A stretch of DNA of 64,000 nt from Saccharibacter sp. EH611 (GCF_009834765.1 NZ_WVHP01000021.1:351055-415054); one strand, 5' to 3'. Shown: positions 23,975 through 34,056, numbered from the stretch's first letter. Made by a program: numbers and translations. Notes: generated from the letters alone by a model not told the origin.

Positions 23975-25287
23975 TGGGTGAGAAGGGGCAGATGCCTTCT
24001 GTGAAAGCTTTGTTAAGAAAGGCGGTTTCAGCTGAGCCCTTCTCAATAGAAGAGGCGCGCTCATTAGATGAAGGAGGTGTATGTGAACCCTCTTTATCTG
24101 ATTCACAATGCGTAGCCTTTCTGACCGCTCTTTATATGCGTGAGAAAAGAGGTGAGGACTTTCGTTCGCTACCTTGTTTCTCACGTATAGAGCTGGTTCT
24201 AGCTGACCTTACGAGTGATAAAGACAGCGCCGCTTCTTTCCCGACTATGTTGAAAACGGTGCTCTCGGGGGCTTCGTTATCGGCTGAAAAGGCAGAGGAA
24301 GCTTTTGACGCGATTATGGGCGGTGCTGTGTCCGAAGCTCAACTCGCGTCTTTTTTGACGGCTCTGCATATGCGGGGAGAAACGCCTGAAGAGCTTCTCG
24401 GAGCTGTTCGTACGGTACGGCGTCATATGACGCCTCTTCGGCATGTGCCACCGAATGCGATTGATGTGTGTGGGACAGGAGGTGATGGCCTTGGCACGCT
24501 AAATGTCTCGACAGCGACAGCTTTCGTGCTGGCTGGGTTGGGGGTGGACGTTGCCAAGCATGGTGGGCGTGCCCTGTCATCAAGAGCAGGGGCGACGGAC
24601 GTACTGGAGGCGCTGGGCATTCCTGCAGATGGAGATGTGGCGCGACAGGAGCAGCGCTTGCAACGCGATCATTTAGCTTTTCTAGCTGCGCCGTATCATC
24701 ATACAGCGATGAAAAAAGCAGCTTCTGTGCGTAAGGATCTAGGCTTTCGGACTTTATTTAATTTGCTAGGCCCTCTTTGCAACCCAGCGGGGGTAAAGCG
24801 GCAGCTTGTGGGTGTTTTTGACAAACGCTGGTGTACGCCTGTGGCGGATGTACTGGGGCAGCTTGGCGGAGAATCGATTTGGGCTGTCCAAGGTGAGACT
24901 GACGAAGGCCCGATTGATGAGCTGACACTTGCCGGGCCAAGTCATATTTCTGTGTGGGAACAAGGCCAGAGACGTGAGGTAACGATTACACCAGAAATGG
25001 CGGGTTTTTCTGTGCAACCTGTGCGTGAAGTCCGTGGAGGCACGCCTCAAGAGAATGCACAGCGTATGGAAGCGTTATTTAAAGGCGAAAAAAGCTGTTA
25101 TCGCGATACAGTGTTACTTAATGCAGCTGTGGCTCTTCATGTCGCTGGGCGTGGCTCTTTATGGGGCGGAGAGCAGGTTTCTTCACAATCATTACAGCAT
25201 CTTATTGCTCAAGCTGAGCGGTCATTAGACGATGGTTTTGCTTTGGAGGCTTTGACGCACGCGCAAAGAGGTGTAAGGGCACAGTGA
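23974..25287 (+). CDS. trpD: Anthranilate phosphoribosyltransferase with extra N-terminal domain
   Basis: Transfers phosphoribose from PRPP to anthranilate. The core begins at Met92 (MLKTVLSGASL) and has CGTGGDG, LNVSTATAFVLA, KHGGRALSSRAGATD and FNLLGPLCNPAG. The protein is 437 residues, about 90 longer than usual. The extra N-terminus looks like a degenerate second copy of the TrpD N-terminal helical domain: both contain L-x3-A, then FLTAL-x-MR followed by an acidic stretch. The long start is supported by TGATG coupling to trpG and an AAGGA upstream; the ATG at 24247 has no ribosome binding site. Confidence 0.93.
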   Translation: MGEKGQMPSVKALLRKAVSAEPFSIEEARSLDEGGVCEPSLSDSQCVAFLTALYMREKRGEDFRSLPCFSRIELVLADLTSDKDSAASFPTMLKTVLSGASLSAEKAEEAFDAIMGGAVSEAQLASFLTALHMRGETPEELLGAVRTVRRHMTPLRHVPPNAIDVCGTGGDGLGTLNVSTATAFVLAGLGVDVAKHGGRALSSRAGATDVLEALGIPADGDVARQEQRLQRDHLAFLAAPYHHTAMKKAASVRKDLGFRTLFNLLGPLCNPAGVKRQLVGVFDKRWCTPVADVLGQLGGESIWAVQGETDEGPIDELTLAGPSHISVWEQGQRREVTITPEMAGFSVQPVREVRGGTPQENAQRMEALFKGEKSCYRDTVLLNAAVALHVAGRGSLWGGEQVSSQSLQHLIAQAERSLDDGFALEALTHAQRGVRAQ

Positions 25288-25335
25288 CGGCGGTATCCCG
25301 CTTACATGTTTTCAAGTTAGAGTTTCAGGACGATC

Positions 25336-26325
25336 ATGATTTTCTTGCCACAGCGGCCGATGACTGCCTTTGCTCCATCAGAGTCTGACGGACAGTCTGC
25401 GGTTTCTGATGCGGCTCCCGAGCAGAAACCGGAAGCCGAGAAAGCCGAAACGGTTGCAGCCGATCACGGCGAGGCCGGCTCCAATGAAGGAAACGCGCCT
25501 TCAAAGAATGCTGAAGGTGAGGGTGATAAGACCCCTGATGTGCTTAAGCGCATTTGTGCGCGGACGCTTCTTGATGTTGAGCAGCGCTTACAGGTGATAT
25601 CGCTCAAAGAGATTGCTGCTAAAGCGCGCGAAGTTACGACGCCGACGCGTGGGTTTGGGCAAGCTCTTCAACATATCACTGCCGATCGGCGGGTGGGGTT
25701 GATTGCCGAGGTCAAGAAGGCCTCGCCTTCCGCTGGTGTTTTACGCCCTGATTATGATCCTGCTGCAATTGCAAGATCCTATCAAGCTGCTGGTGCGAGC
25801 TGCATCTCTGTTCTAACTGAAGGGTCCTGCTTCCACGGCAGTGCGGATGATTTAAAAGCCGTGCGTGAGGCATGCAGCTTGCCGATCTTGCGGAAGGACT
25901 TCATCCTTCATCCATGGCAGGTGCATGAGAGCCGTCTCATCGGGGCTGACTGCATTCTGCTGATCATGGCGGCTTTGGAGGAAAATCAGGCCGCTGAACT
26001 GATTGCATTGGCACGTGGTCTGGATATGGATGTCTTGTTGGAAGTCCATAATGAAGACGAACTTACACGTGCGCTGGCCTATGATAGCTTCCTCATTGGC
26101 ATTAATAACCGTGATCTCAAAACACTGAAAACGGACATTCAGACAACGCTGGATCTCGCTCCTAATGTTCCGCCGGATCGTTTGGTTGTGTCAGAAAGCG
26201 GCATTCGTGTCCAAGAAGACCTTGAGAAGGTAGGTGAGGCTGGATGCAGCGCCGTTTTGGTTGGAGAAACGCTGCTGAAAGATGCTGATCCAGGAGCTGC
26301 AGCGCGACGTTTGCTTGGTTTTTAA
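25336..26325 (+). CDS. trpC: Indole-3-glycerol phosphate synthase with acidic N-terminal extension
   Basis: Closes the indole ring from CdRP. The barrel shows DVLKRICARTLLDV, the catalytic lysine in AEVKKASPSAG, LRPDYDPAAIARSY, SVLTEGSCFHGS, LRKDFILHPWQV, INNRDLKTL and SESGIRV. It has 329 residues against about 265 in the family; residues 1-65 are an extension rich in Glu, Ala, Asp and Ser with no hydrophobic stretch. An in-frame ATG eight codons on (25360) would shorten it only slightly. It lies 48 bp after trpD. trpF, trpB and trpA are not in the window. Confidence 0.93.
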   Translation: MIFLPQRPMTAFAPSESDGQSAVSDAAPEQKPEAEKAETVAADHGEAGSNEGNAPSKNAEGEGDKTPDVLKRICARTLLDVEQRLQVISLKEIAAKAREVTTPTRGFGQALQHITADRRVGLIAEVKKASPSAGVLRPDYDPAAIARSYQAAGASCISVLTEGSCFHGSADDLKAVREACSLPILRKDFILHPWQVHESRLIGADCILLIMAALEENQAAELIALARGLDMDVLLEVHNEDELTRALAYDSFLIGINNRDLKTLKTDIQTTLDLAPNVPPDRLVVSESGIRVQEDLEKVGEAGCSAVLVGETLLKDADPGAAARRLLGF

Positions 26326-26458
26326 GCCAATATACTATTCCAGAAGCAGTGGTTTGCCCGCTTGATCGTGATCATGGGATATCGGTGCTCTAGTATTCCA
26401 TGATCTCAGAGGGTAAGACTACATCATTATTAGAGTTTACTAACCCTAGGAGACTGCC

Positions 26459-27463
26459 ATGGGTGTCACGGCGGATGCGCCTATCCCGCAGAACGGACCG
26501 GCGCTATCACAGGAAGAGATGGAGCGTGCCTACAGGGAGATGCTTCTTGTCCGTCGTTTTGAAGAAAGGGCTGGACAGCTTTACGGTATGGGGAAAATTG
26601 GCGGTTTCTGCCATCTCTATATCGGTCAAGAGGCTGTCGTTGTCGGTATCGGCTTAGCGATGAAAGAGGGCGACCCTTCCATCACGTCATATCGTGACCA
26701 TGGCCAAATGCTCGTTGCAGGCATGACAGCCCGTGGCGTCATGGCAGAGCTCACCGGACGATCAGGCGGCTATTCCCACGGTAAGGGTGGATCCATGCAT
26801 ATGTTCTCCCGTGAGAAGGAGTTCTATGGTGGCCACGGTATTGTGGGGGCTCAGGTTTCTTTGGGGACAGGGCTCGCCTTTGCGAGTGCATACCGTAATG
26901 AAGACCGCGTTTCGATTGTCTATATGGGTGAGGGGGCGAGTAGCCAAGGTCAGACTTTTGAAAGTTTTAACCTAGCTGCGTTGCACAAACTTCCATGTCT
27001 GTATGTGATTGAGAATAATCGCTACGGAATGGGGACAGCGATTGAGCGTGCTTCGGCATCCAAAGACCTTTCCAAAAATGCGGCGCCTTGGGGTATTCCG
27101 TCTCGCAAAGTAGATGGCATGGATGTTGCTGCTGTGTATCAGGCTGCGCAGGAAGCACTTGAACATTGTCGCTCTGGTAAGGGGCCGTTCTTGTTGGAGA
27201 TGGAAACCTACCGTTATCGTGGGCATTCCATGTCGGATCCGGCTAAATATCGCCAGCGTTCCGAAGTGGAAGAGATGCGCCGCACGCGTGATCCCATTGA
27301 AACTCTGAAAGCGGAAATGACCAAGCACGGGATTGATGATGCCTTCTTTAAGGCTGTAGATGCCGATGTGAAGGCAGTTGTAAAAGATGCTGCTGACTTT
27401 GCCGTAACGAGCCCAGAGCCAGATGAATCTGAGCTATGGACTGATGTGTTGGTGGGGGAATAA
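26459..27463 (+). CDS. pdhA: Pyruvate dehydrogenase E1 component, alpha subunit
   Basis: Thiamine-diphosphate subunit of the heterotetrameric E1 that decarboxylates pyruvate. 334 residues with [23 protein letters not shown] split by the family's conserved spacing, [34 protein letters not shown], and the ThDP motif GEGASSQG ending in ENNRYGMGT. The phosphorylation-loop region [12 protein letters not shown] is present. AGGAGA precedes the start. First gene of a tight six-gene run (spacers 3-6 bp). Confidence 0.96.
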   Translation: MGVTADAPIPQNGPALSQEEMERAYREMLLVRRFEERAGQLYGMGKIGGFCHLYIGQEAVVVGIGLAMKEGDPSITSYRDHGQMLVAGMTARGVMAELTGRSGGYSHGKGGSMHMFSREKEFYGGHGIVGAQVSLGTGLAFASAYRNEDRVSIVYMGEGASSQGQTFESFNLAALHKLPCLYVIENNRYGMGTAIERASASKDLSKNAAPWGIPSRKVDGMDVAAVYQAAQEALEHCRSGKGPFLLEMETYRYRGHSMSDPAKYRQRSEVEEMRRTRDPIETLKAEMTKHGIDDAFFKAVDADVKAVVKDAADFAVTSPEPDESELWTDVLVGE

Positions 27464-27468
27464 TCATC

Positions 27469-28836
27469 ATGGCTTCTCCAATTTTAATGCCGGCTCTGTC
27501 CCCCACGATGACAGAAGGAACCCTCGCTCGCTGGATCAAAAAAGAAGGTGATCAAGTAAGCTCTGGGGACGTTCTTGCGGAGATCGAAACCGATAAAGCA
27601 ACGATGGAATTAGAGGCGATTGAGGACGGTGTTCTTGGTCGTATCCTTGTGCACGATGGTGCTGAACACGTCGCGGTGAATACGCCAATCGGCGTCTTGC
27701 TTGAAGAAGGTGAAAATGCGTCAGCTGCTGACAGTGTGAACCTTAGTGAGGGCGGTGAGGATAAAGCCGCGCCCGCATCAGAAACGTCCTCCTCTTCGGC
27801 GCCCACAGCGCCTGTTGCAGCTCCTTCTCCGGTTACAGAGCCAGAATGGGGTGAGACAGAAGAGATCACTGTACGTGAAGCGTTGCGTGATGCGATGGGT
27901 GCCGAGATGCGCCGTGACGGTGACGTCTTCCTGTTGGGGGAAGAGGTTGCGCAGTATCAGGGGGCTTATAAGGTCAGCCAAGGTTTGCTGGATGAATTCG
28001 GCAGCAAGCGCGTGATTGATATGCCCATTACTGAGCATGGCTTTACAGGGATGGCGACTGGGGCGGCCCTGACGGGATTAAAGCCGATTGTCGAGTTCAT
28101 GACCATGAACTTCTCTCTTCAGGCCGTGGATCACATTATCAACTCAGCTGCGAAGACGCGTTATATGTCAGGCGGTCAGATGGCTTGCCCGATCGTGTTT
28201 CGCGGCCCTAATGGGGCGGCAGCGCGCGTTGGGGCGCAACATTCACAATGTTTTGCAAGCTGGTACGCGCATATTCCGGGCTTGAAGGTTGTGGCGCCAT
28301 GGTCTTCCGCGGACGCGAAGGGGCTTCTGCGGGCGGCTATTCGTGACCCCAACCCAGTCGTTGTGTTGGAAAATGAGATTCTCTACGGGCAGAAATTCCC
28401 TTGCCCCGTTGCTGATGATTTCGTGCTTCCGATTGGGAAAGCCCGTATTGAGCGTGAGGGAAGCGACGTCACGCTCGTAGCGTTCTCCATCATGGTGGGT
28501 GTGGCGCTAGAGGCAGCCGATGAGCTTGCGAAACAGGGGATTGAGGCAGAAGTCATCAATCTGCGCTCGCTGCGTCCGTTGGATACAGAAACCATCGTGA
28601 ATAGTGTTAAGAAAACGAATCGCATTGTTTCTGTTGAGGAAGGCTGGCCAATTGCAGGAATCGGTGCTGAAATTTGCACGGTTGCCGTTGAACAAGCCTT
28701 TGATTGGCTTGATGCACCGCCGTCTCGCGTATGCGGGCTTGATATTCCACTGCCTTATGCGGCTAATCTTGAAAAGCTGGCATTGCCCAAACCAGAATGG
28801 GTGGTCGATGCTGTGCGCAAGCAATTAGGGGACTGA
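27469..28836 (+). CDS. pdhB: Pyruvate dehydrogenase E1 component, beta subunit with N-terminal lipoyl domain
   Basis: E1-beta subunit, 455 residues. Residues 1-80 form a lipoyl domain with the modified lysine at Lys43 ([13 protein letters not shown]), then an Ala/Pro/Ser-rich linker (about 85-125), then the transketolase-like E1-beta core ([74 protein letters not shown]). The lipoyl fusion on E1-beta is known from alphaproteobacteria. The fused domain is very close to that of the E2 gene downstream, including at DNA level. Confidence 0.96.
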   Translation: MASPILMPALSPTMTEGTLARWIKKEGDQVSSGDVLAEIETDKATMELEAIEDGVLGRILVHDGAEHVAVNTPIGVLLEEGENASAADSVNLSEGGEDKAAPASETSSSSAPTAPVAAPSPVTEPEWGETEEITVREALRDAMGAEMRRDGDVFLLGEEVAQYQGAYKVSQGLLDEFGSKRVIDMPITEHGFTGMATGAALTGLKPIVEFMTMNFSLQAVDHIINSAAKTRYMSGGQMACPIVFRGPNGAAARVGAQHSQCFASWYAHIPGLKVVAPWSSADAKGLLRAAIRDPNPVVVLENEILYGQKFPCPVADDFVLPIGKARIEREGSDVTLVAFSIMVGVALEAADELAKQGIEAEVINLRSLRPLDTETIVNSVKKTNRIVSVEEGWPIAGIGAEICTVAVEQAFDWLDAPPSRVCGLDIPLPYAANLEKLALPKPEWVVDAVRKQLGD

Positions 28837-28842
28837 TCTTTC

Positions 28843-30093
28843 ATGGCGACTGATATTTTGATGCCCGCTCTGTCCCCCACCATGAAGACGGGGACGCTGG
28901 CGCGTTGGTTGAAGAAAGAAGGTGAGACGGTGGCTGCGGGCGACCTGATTGCTGAGATTGAAACCGACAAAGCAACAATGGAAGTGGAAGCGGTCGATGA
29001 AGGGATCGTTGGCCGTCTGCTCGTTGCTGAGGGTACGCCTGATATTGCGGTAAATACACCAATCGCCATTTTGGTTGATGAGGGTGAGGCTGTGCCTGAG
29101 AAGCCTACGAGTGCGGGGGAACCAACAGTAGAGGCGCCTGCTGCTTCAACAGCTTCGGCTCCTGAGAGCTCGGCAGCACCGGCTCAAGAGACGAGCCGTA
29201 ACGCCGCACCGGTGGTGGAGAAGGGCAAACGGATCTTCATTTCTCCGCTTGCACGCCGTCTGGCAAAAGAGCGTGGCCTTGATATTGCGACCTTGAAGGG
29301 AACGGGGCCTAATGGGCGTATTCTCCGTCGTGATGTCGATAATGGTGCGGTCAAAGCCCCAGCTTCTGCGCCGACTAAAACGGAAGAAGCATCGGTGAAG
29401 AGTGGGGAGGTTCAGTCAGTCCCTCATTCGACCATGCGGAAAGTTATTGCGCGCCGCCTGACGGAATCAAAAACGCAGGTTCCGCATTTCTATGTCTCGG
29501 TTGATATTGAGCTGGACGCGCTGTTAGCGCTGCGAAGCAAGCTGAATGCGAGCCTAGAGGCTGAAGGCCTGAAGCTATCCGTAAACGATATGATGATCCG
29601 TGCGGTTGCTTTAGCGCTTAAGAAGCAGCCGGGGCTTAATGTGCAGTTTACTGAAACGGAAATGCTGCATTTTGATGATGCAGATATTGCGATGGCCGTT
29701 TCTGTGCCAGACGGCTTAGTGACGCCGATTATCCGCCAAGCGGATAAGAAGTCGCTGCGACAAATTAGTGTGGAGGCGCGCGATTTAGCAGGGCGTGCAC
29801 GGGCAGGGAAGCTCGTTCCAGAAGAGTTCCAGGGCGGTACATTCTCTATCTCCAATATGGGTATGTTTGGCGTGAAGGATTTCGCGGCTATTCTTAACCC
29901 ACCTCAGGCAGCCATTTTGGCGATCGCTTCTGGTCAAAAACGTCCTGTCGTGCGTGATGGTGAGCTGGCGATTGCAACGGTTATGACCGTCACCTTATCC
30001 GTCGATCATCGTGCTGTTGATGGTGCATTAGGTGCACAGTGGCTCAACACGCTGCGCGATCTTGTTCAAAACCCTTATTCCCTGGTGATCTAA
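28843..30093 (+). CDS. pdhC: Dihydrolipoamide acetyltransferase (PDH E2)
   Basis: Core of the pyruvate dehydrogenase complex; moves the acetyl group to CoA. 416 residues: one lipoyl domain with Lys43 ([13 protein letters not shown]), Ala/Pro linker, peripheral-subunit-binding domain (ISPLARRLAKERGLD, about 130-165), second linker, and catalytic domain ending in SVDHRAVDGALGAQWL with the active histidine and aspartate. TFSISNMGMFGVKDFAAI is also typical. It has one lipoyl domain, the other being carried by PdhB. Confidence 0.96.
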   Translation: MATDILMPALSPTMKTGTLARWLKKEGETVAAGDLIAEIETDKATMEVEAVDEGIVGRLLVAEGTPDIAVNTPIAILVDEGEAVPEKPTSAGEPTVEAPAASTASAPESSAAPAQETSRNAAPVVEKGKRIFISPLARRLAKERGLDIATLKGTGPNGRILRRDVDNGAVKAPASAPTKTEEASVKSGEVQSVPHSTMRKVIARRLTESKTQVPHFYVSVDIELDALLALRSKLNASLEAEGLKLSVNDMMIRAVALALKKQPGLNVQFTETEMLHFDDADIAMAVSVPDGLVTPIIRQADKKSLRQISVEARDLAGRARAGKLVPEEFQGGTFSISNMGMFGVKDFAAILNPPQAAILAIASGQKRPVVRDGELAIATVMTVTLSVDHRAVDGALGAQWLNTLRDLVQNPYSLVI

Positions 30094-30096
30094 GCC

Positions 30097-31503
30097 ATGT
30101 CTAACCTGTTTGATCTGATTGTGATTGGTGGTGGGCCGGGGGGCTATGTGGCTGCTCTGCGCGCCAGCCAGCTTGGTATGAATGTGGCTCTAGTAGAGAG
30201 CACGCACATGGGGGGCGTGTGCCTTAATTGGGGGTGTATCCCGACAAAGGCACTGCTGCGCTCAGCAGACCTGTATCATACGCTGCATCATCTGAAGGAC
30301 TATGGGCTTTCGGCAGAAAACCCGTCGTTTGACTTAGCAAGTGTCGTAAAGCGTTCACGTGGTGTCGCGACCCGTATGGGCCGTGGTGTGGCGCACTTGC
30401 TCAAGAAAGCGAAAGTCAGCACTTTTGATGGCCGTGCTCAGCTCGCTGGTCGTCAGGGGGATGCTCATAAAGTTGCTGTCATGAAGGATGGTCAGCAAAC
30501 GGCAGAGATTCAGGCCCCGCATGTTATTTTGGCGACGGGTGCGCGGGCGCGTCAGCTCCCAGGGCTAGAGACGGACGGTAAGCTCATCTGGGGTGCGCGT
30601 GAGGCGATGACGCCTGATGTTCTGCCTAAAAAGCTGCTGGTCATTGGCTCGGGCGCTATTGGTGTTGAGTTCGCGTCTTTCTATCGTGATCTCGGATGCG
30701 AGGTTACGATTGCCGAAGTGGCCGATCGCATCATGGTGGCAGAAGACCCGGAGATTAGCGCACAAGCTCGTAAAGCTTTTGAAAAGCGTGGGATGACGAT
30801 CCATACCAATACGAAAGTTGGGCCGCTACAGAAGGGTGAAAACAGCGTATCGACAACGCTTGAAACGCCTGATGGAACGGTTGATCTAACTGTGGATCGC
30901 GTCATTTGTGCCGTGGGCATTGTTGGTAATGTGGAAGAGCTGGGGCTTGAGAAAACACGGGCCAAGGTTGACCGCACACATATCATCACCGATGAATTTT
31001 GTCGGACAGATGAGCCGGGTCTTTATGCGATTGGTGATGTCGCAGGAGCACCATGGCTGGCTCATAAAGCAAGCCATGAGGGGGTTATTTGCGTTGAAAA
31101 GATCAGTGGTCGTTCTCCAGAGCCTTTGCATGCGCTCAATATTCCAGGCTGCACGTACTCCCATCCACAAGTAGCGTCTGTTGGGCTGAGTGAAGAGAAG
31201 GCTCGTGCAGCAGGCTATCGTGTTAAGGTAGGACGCTTCCCATTCCTTGCAAACGGGAAAGCGGTTGCGATGGGTGAGCCTGATGGGATGACCAAAACGG
31301 TGTTCGATGCAGAAACGGGCGAGTTGCTCGGTGCGCATATGATCGGCCCTGAGGTGACGGAAATGATCCAGGGCTATGTGATTGCTCGCACGGGAGAGTT
31401 GACCGAAGCTGAGTTAAGTGAGACCGTTTTCCCCCATCCGACAATATCGGAAACGATGCATGAAGCGGTTCTTGCCGCCTATGAGGGTGCTTTGCACATC
31501 TAA
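30097..31503 (+). CDS. lpdA: Dihydrolipoamide dehydrogenase (PDH E3)
   Basis: FAD-dependent enzyme that reoxidises dihydrolipoamide with NAD+. 468 residues; FAD motif [13 protein letters not shown], redox disulfide Cys42/Cys47 in [16 protein letters not shown] motif [17 protein letters not shown] motif LYAIGDVAG, and the catalytic HPTISE near the C-terminus. It sits 3 bp after pdhC, so it is the complex-dedicated E3. Confidence 0.97.
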   Translation: MSNLFDLIVIGGGPGGYVAALRASQLGMNVALVESTHMGGVCLNWGCIPTKALLRSADLYHTLHHLKDYGLSAENPSFDLASVVKRSRGVATRMGRGVAHLLKKAKVSTFDGRAQLAGRQGDAHKVAVMKDGQQTAEIQAPHVILATGARARQLPGLETDGKLIWGAREAMTPDVLPKKLLVIGSGAIGVEFASFYRDLGCEVTIAEVADRIMVAEDPEISAQARKAFEKRGMTIHTNTKVGPLQKGENSVSTTLETPDGTVDLTVDRVICAVGIVGNVEELGLEKTRAKVDRTHIITDEFCRTDEPGLYAIGDVAGAPWLAHKASHEGVICVEKISGRSPEPLHALNIPGCTYSHPQVASVGLSEEKARAAGYRVKVGRFPFLANGKAVAMGEPDGMTKTVFDAETGELLGAHMIGPEVTEMIQGYVIARTGELTEAELSETVFPHPTISETMHEAVLAAYEGALHI

Positions 31504-31508
31504 GTCTT

Positions 31509-32486
31509 ATGTCCCAACGTATTGTGATCAACCATCAGCGTGAGCGAGAAGCGGCGATGCGCCATCCAGAAAAGGCACATCGTCCCGATAACCCCATCCA
31601 GCGTAAGCCGGACTGGATTCGTGTGAAAGCGCCGGGTGGGAACCCTGCTTATCACGAAACGCGGGCGCTGATGCGTGAGCACAAATTAGCGACAGTGTGT
31701 GAAGAAGCGGCTTGCCCTAACATTGGGGAATGTTGGTCTAAGCGTCATGCCACCATGATGATTATGGGGGAGATTTGCACGCGGGCTTGTGCGTTCTGCA
31801 ATGTGACGACAGGCCGCCCTCATCCGCTTGATAACGATGAGCCGCAGCGTGTTGCTGAAGCAGTTGCGACGTTGGGCTTAAAGCATGTTGTGCTGACATC
31901 CGTTGATCGTGATGATCTACCTGATGGTGGTGCGCAGCATTTTGCACGCGTGATCGCGGCAATTCGAGAGACCTCACCAGGAACGACGATTGAAATTCTA
32001 ACCCCTGATTTTCTCCGCAAAGACGGAGCCCTTGAGGTTGTCGTTGAGGCGCGGCCGGATGTGTTTAATCATAACATTGAAACCGTTCCACGGCTTTATC
32101 CCGGCATACGACCGGGTGCGCGTTATTATCAGTCCATTCGTTTGCTGGATGAAGCAAAGCGGCTTGATCCGTCTTTATTTACTAAGTCCGGGTTGATGCT
32201 TGGGCTGGGGGAAGAAAAGGCGGAAGTGGGGCAGGTAATGGATGATTTCCGCATTGCGGATGTCGATTTTATTACCTTAGGGCAGTATTTACAGCCTTCT
32301 GTGAAACATGCACCCGTACGTCATTTTGTGACGCCCGATGAATTTTCAGATTATGCAGCATGGGCACGGGTAAAGGGTTTTTTGCAGATTAGTGCGTCAC
32401 CACTCACGCGATCATCCTATCATGCTGACCGCGATTTTGCTGAATTGAGAGAGACACGGCTACGTCGCTTGAAAGGGCAGGATTAA
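31509..32486 (+). CDS. lipA: Lipoyl synthase
   Basis: Radical-SAM enzyme inserting two sulfurs into octanoyl groups on the E2 and PdhB lipoyl domains. 325 residues; auxiliary cluster cysteines in [13 protein letters not shown], radical-SAM motif CTRACAFC, then [13 protein letters not shown] and the C-terminal [10 protein letters not shown]. Placement in the pdh operon fits: it makes the cofactor its neighbours need. Confidence 0.97.
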   Translation: MSQRIVINHQREREAAMRHPEKAHRPDNPIQRKPDWIRVKAPGGNPAYHETRALMREHKLATVCEEAACPNIGECWSKRHATMMIMGEICTRACAFCNVTTGRPHPLDNDEPQRVAEAVATLGLKHVVLTSVDRDDLPDGGAQHFARVIAAIRETSPGTTIEILTPDFLRKDGALEVVVEARPDVFNHNIETVPRLYPGIRPGARYYQSIRLLDEAKRLDPSLFTKSGLMLGLGEEKAEVGQVMDDFRIADVDFITLGQYLQPSVKHAPVRHFVTPDEFSDYAAWARVKGFLQISASPLTRSSYHADRDFAELRETRLRRLKGQD

Positions 32487-32935
32487 TGCCGTCACACAAC
32501 GAAAAGCGTGTTATTCCCTATACGCCAGAACAGCTTTTTGATCTTGTTGCTGATATTGAACGCTATCCAGAATTTCTGCCATGGTGCATTCGTGCGTCTG
32601 TCCGTTCACGCACAGAGCAGGGAATGCTAGCTGATTTAACCGTAGGTTTTGGCCCTTTTCGTGAGACATATACAAGCCGCGTCACTTTAGAGCGGGCTCA
32701 TCGTATCGTTGTGCGTGCTGAGAGAGGGCCGTTTAAATATCTGAGTAATCAATGGACGTTTGAGCCCGATGAAGGGGGGTGCCGCGTTGGGCTTCACGTT
32801 GCTTTTGAGTTTCGCTCGCTCTTGCTTCGTAATGCGATTGGAATGGTTTTTGGCGAAGCTGTGAAACGTATGGTTAAAGCATTTACCACACGCGCTCGTG
32901 CTATCTATGGGCCATCACCTTTTGAAAACAATTAG
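32486..32935 (+). CDS. RatA/COQ10-family START-domain protein
   Basis: 149-residue protein of the polyketide cyclase/START fold. Marks are YTPEQLFDLVADIERYPEFLPWC at the N-terminus and an amphipathic C-terminus (VKRMVKAFTTRARAIYG). Homologues are named RatA (a ribosome-association toxin in E. coli) or COQ10 (a ubiquinone-binding respiratory factor); in alphaproteobacteria a COQ10-like role is more likely. It overlaps lipA by one base (TAATG), so it is the last gene of the pdh operon. Confidence 0.87.
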   Translation: MPSHNEKRVIPYTPEQLFDLVADIERYPEFLPWCIRASVRSRTEQGMLADLTVGFGPFRETYTSRVTLERAHRIVVRAERGPFKYLSNQWTFEPDEGGCRVGLHVAFEFRSLLLRNAIGMVFGEAVKRMVKAFTTRARAIYGPSPFENN

Positions 32936-33731
32936 GATGCAAACACTGCTCATAGAATACTGTATATGTTGGTAGTGGTTAGCGTTAACGCTAAAATAAG
33001 TGATTCTAAGCTGGTATTTTGTGAAATACAAAAATGGTATTTCTATGTGAATAAAAAAATATTGACTCAATACTGAGTTGTTTCTGTATTTTTACCTAGC
33101 AGCTATGCATCAAAAATGAGCTAAAGGGTCGCAGGGTGCGTGGTTGGGCGCTTGTTTATAGGCAGGTCGAAGCAGGGAATATGGAATGTGCTTTGACCAT
33201 ATTTCAGAGAAGAAACACTTTTCCTGAAGCATCGGTTCTCTTGACGGGAAACGCTATGAGGGGGGGCATCAGTCAATGGTCGCTATCCCTCAAAGAGGAA
33301 GGTGCGAAGGTTAAGAACTTGGCCCTTCGCGCCGAGGAGGCTTAATTGTGTTTTTGGGTTACTCCAGCACGTTAGCGCAGGTACATATTCTCGGATTGTT
33401 CACCTCAATAGACTATATCAAGCTCTGGAGACGATTGATTTTATAGCGATGGGAAAGTGCTATTTTACTCTTAGATTTTCCTACTTTGGCTAAAAATAAG
33501 GGAGCTGTTCGGTTGCGCTAGACGTAACAGGTCACACCGTGCTGACGAGCGAGACATAGAAAAGACCAGTAATCCTCCAAATTTTAACAAATCTGAGGGT
33601 AAATAAATGCAGAGCTTAAAGTGAGATTTCTTGAACATGTCTAGGATGTAATGCTTTAGGTTATTGTTTTAATAAGGTTCTCGCTTTAAGGTGAAATGGT
33701 CTTGTTAGAAGAAGATGATTAAGGAGGATTT
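32936..33731 (+). other. 796-bp intergenic stretch, no convincing gene
   Basis: Frames in this stretch are short and do not resemble proteins I know. Near the left end is a perfect 16-bp palindrome TTAGCGTTAACGCTAA (32979-32994). At 33062-33090 there is a promoter-like TTGACT, 17 bp, TGTATT, with the inverted repeat ACTCA-4-ACTCA complement (33065-33078) overlapping it. Beyond 33130 I see no terminator, tRNA, or known small RNA signature. It could hold an unrecognised ncRNA or decayed sequence. Confidence 0.4.
32979..32994. promoter_or_regulatory. 16-bp perfect palindrome, operator-like
   Basis: TTAGCGTTAACGCTAA reads identically on both strands, 44 bp after the pdh operon ends and about 70 bp before a promoter-like sequence. 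The size and symmetry suit a dimeric regulator. No regulator can be named. Confidence 0.35.
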
Positions 33732-34028
33732 ATGAAAAAGCTATCTCTGTCCGCTATTGCGCTGATGGGTCTGACCGCTGCTGCCGCTCCAGCTCTTGCC
33801 GCTCACCATGGTCACCATCATCACAAGAAATGTGCAATGCATCATGGTAAGAAGGGCGCTGGTAAGGCTGCTCAGAACACAGCGGGTGACAACAAGTCTT
33901 CTGAAGATCTGAACGCTTCTTCTTTGCAGAAAGCTCAGACACCTTCAGCACCACAGGCTCCTAGCGCGCCATCAGCTCCTGCAGCGCCACAGGCTCCTAG
34001 CATGCCAGCGGCGCCACAGGCGAACTAA
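33732..34028 (+). CDS. Exported His-rich, Pro/Ala-tailed small protein
   Basis: 98 residues with a clear Sec signal peptide (MKKLSLSAIALMGLTAAAA, cleavage after PALA). The mature protein starts with a histidine cluster (HHGHHHHKKCAMHHGKK) and ends with repeats of the type APQAPS. The His cluster with one Cys suggests binding of Ni, Cu or Zn, as inference. AAGGAGG lies 7 bases before the start and a strong terminator follows, so it is well expressed on its own. No family recognised. Confidence 0.8.
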   Translation: MKKLSLSAIALMGLTAAAAPALAAHHGHHHHKKCAMHHGKKGAGKAAQNTAGDNKSSEDLNASSLQKAQTPSAPQAPSAPSAPAAPQAPSMPAAPQAN

Positions 34029-34056
34029 TCTTTACGATTTTCGTGAAGAGGAAGAG

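Noticed and set aside
33136..33345. 69-codon frame from GTG in the gap after the pdh operon
   Set aside because: No ribosome binding site and no recognisable protein features; kept as part of the unexplained gap.
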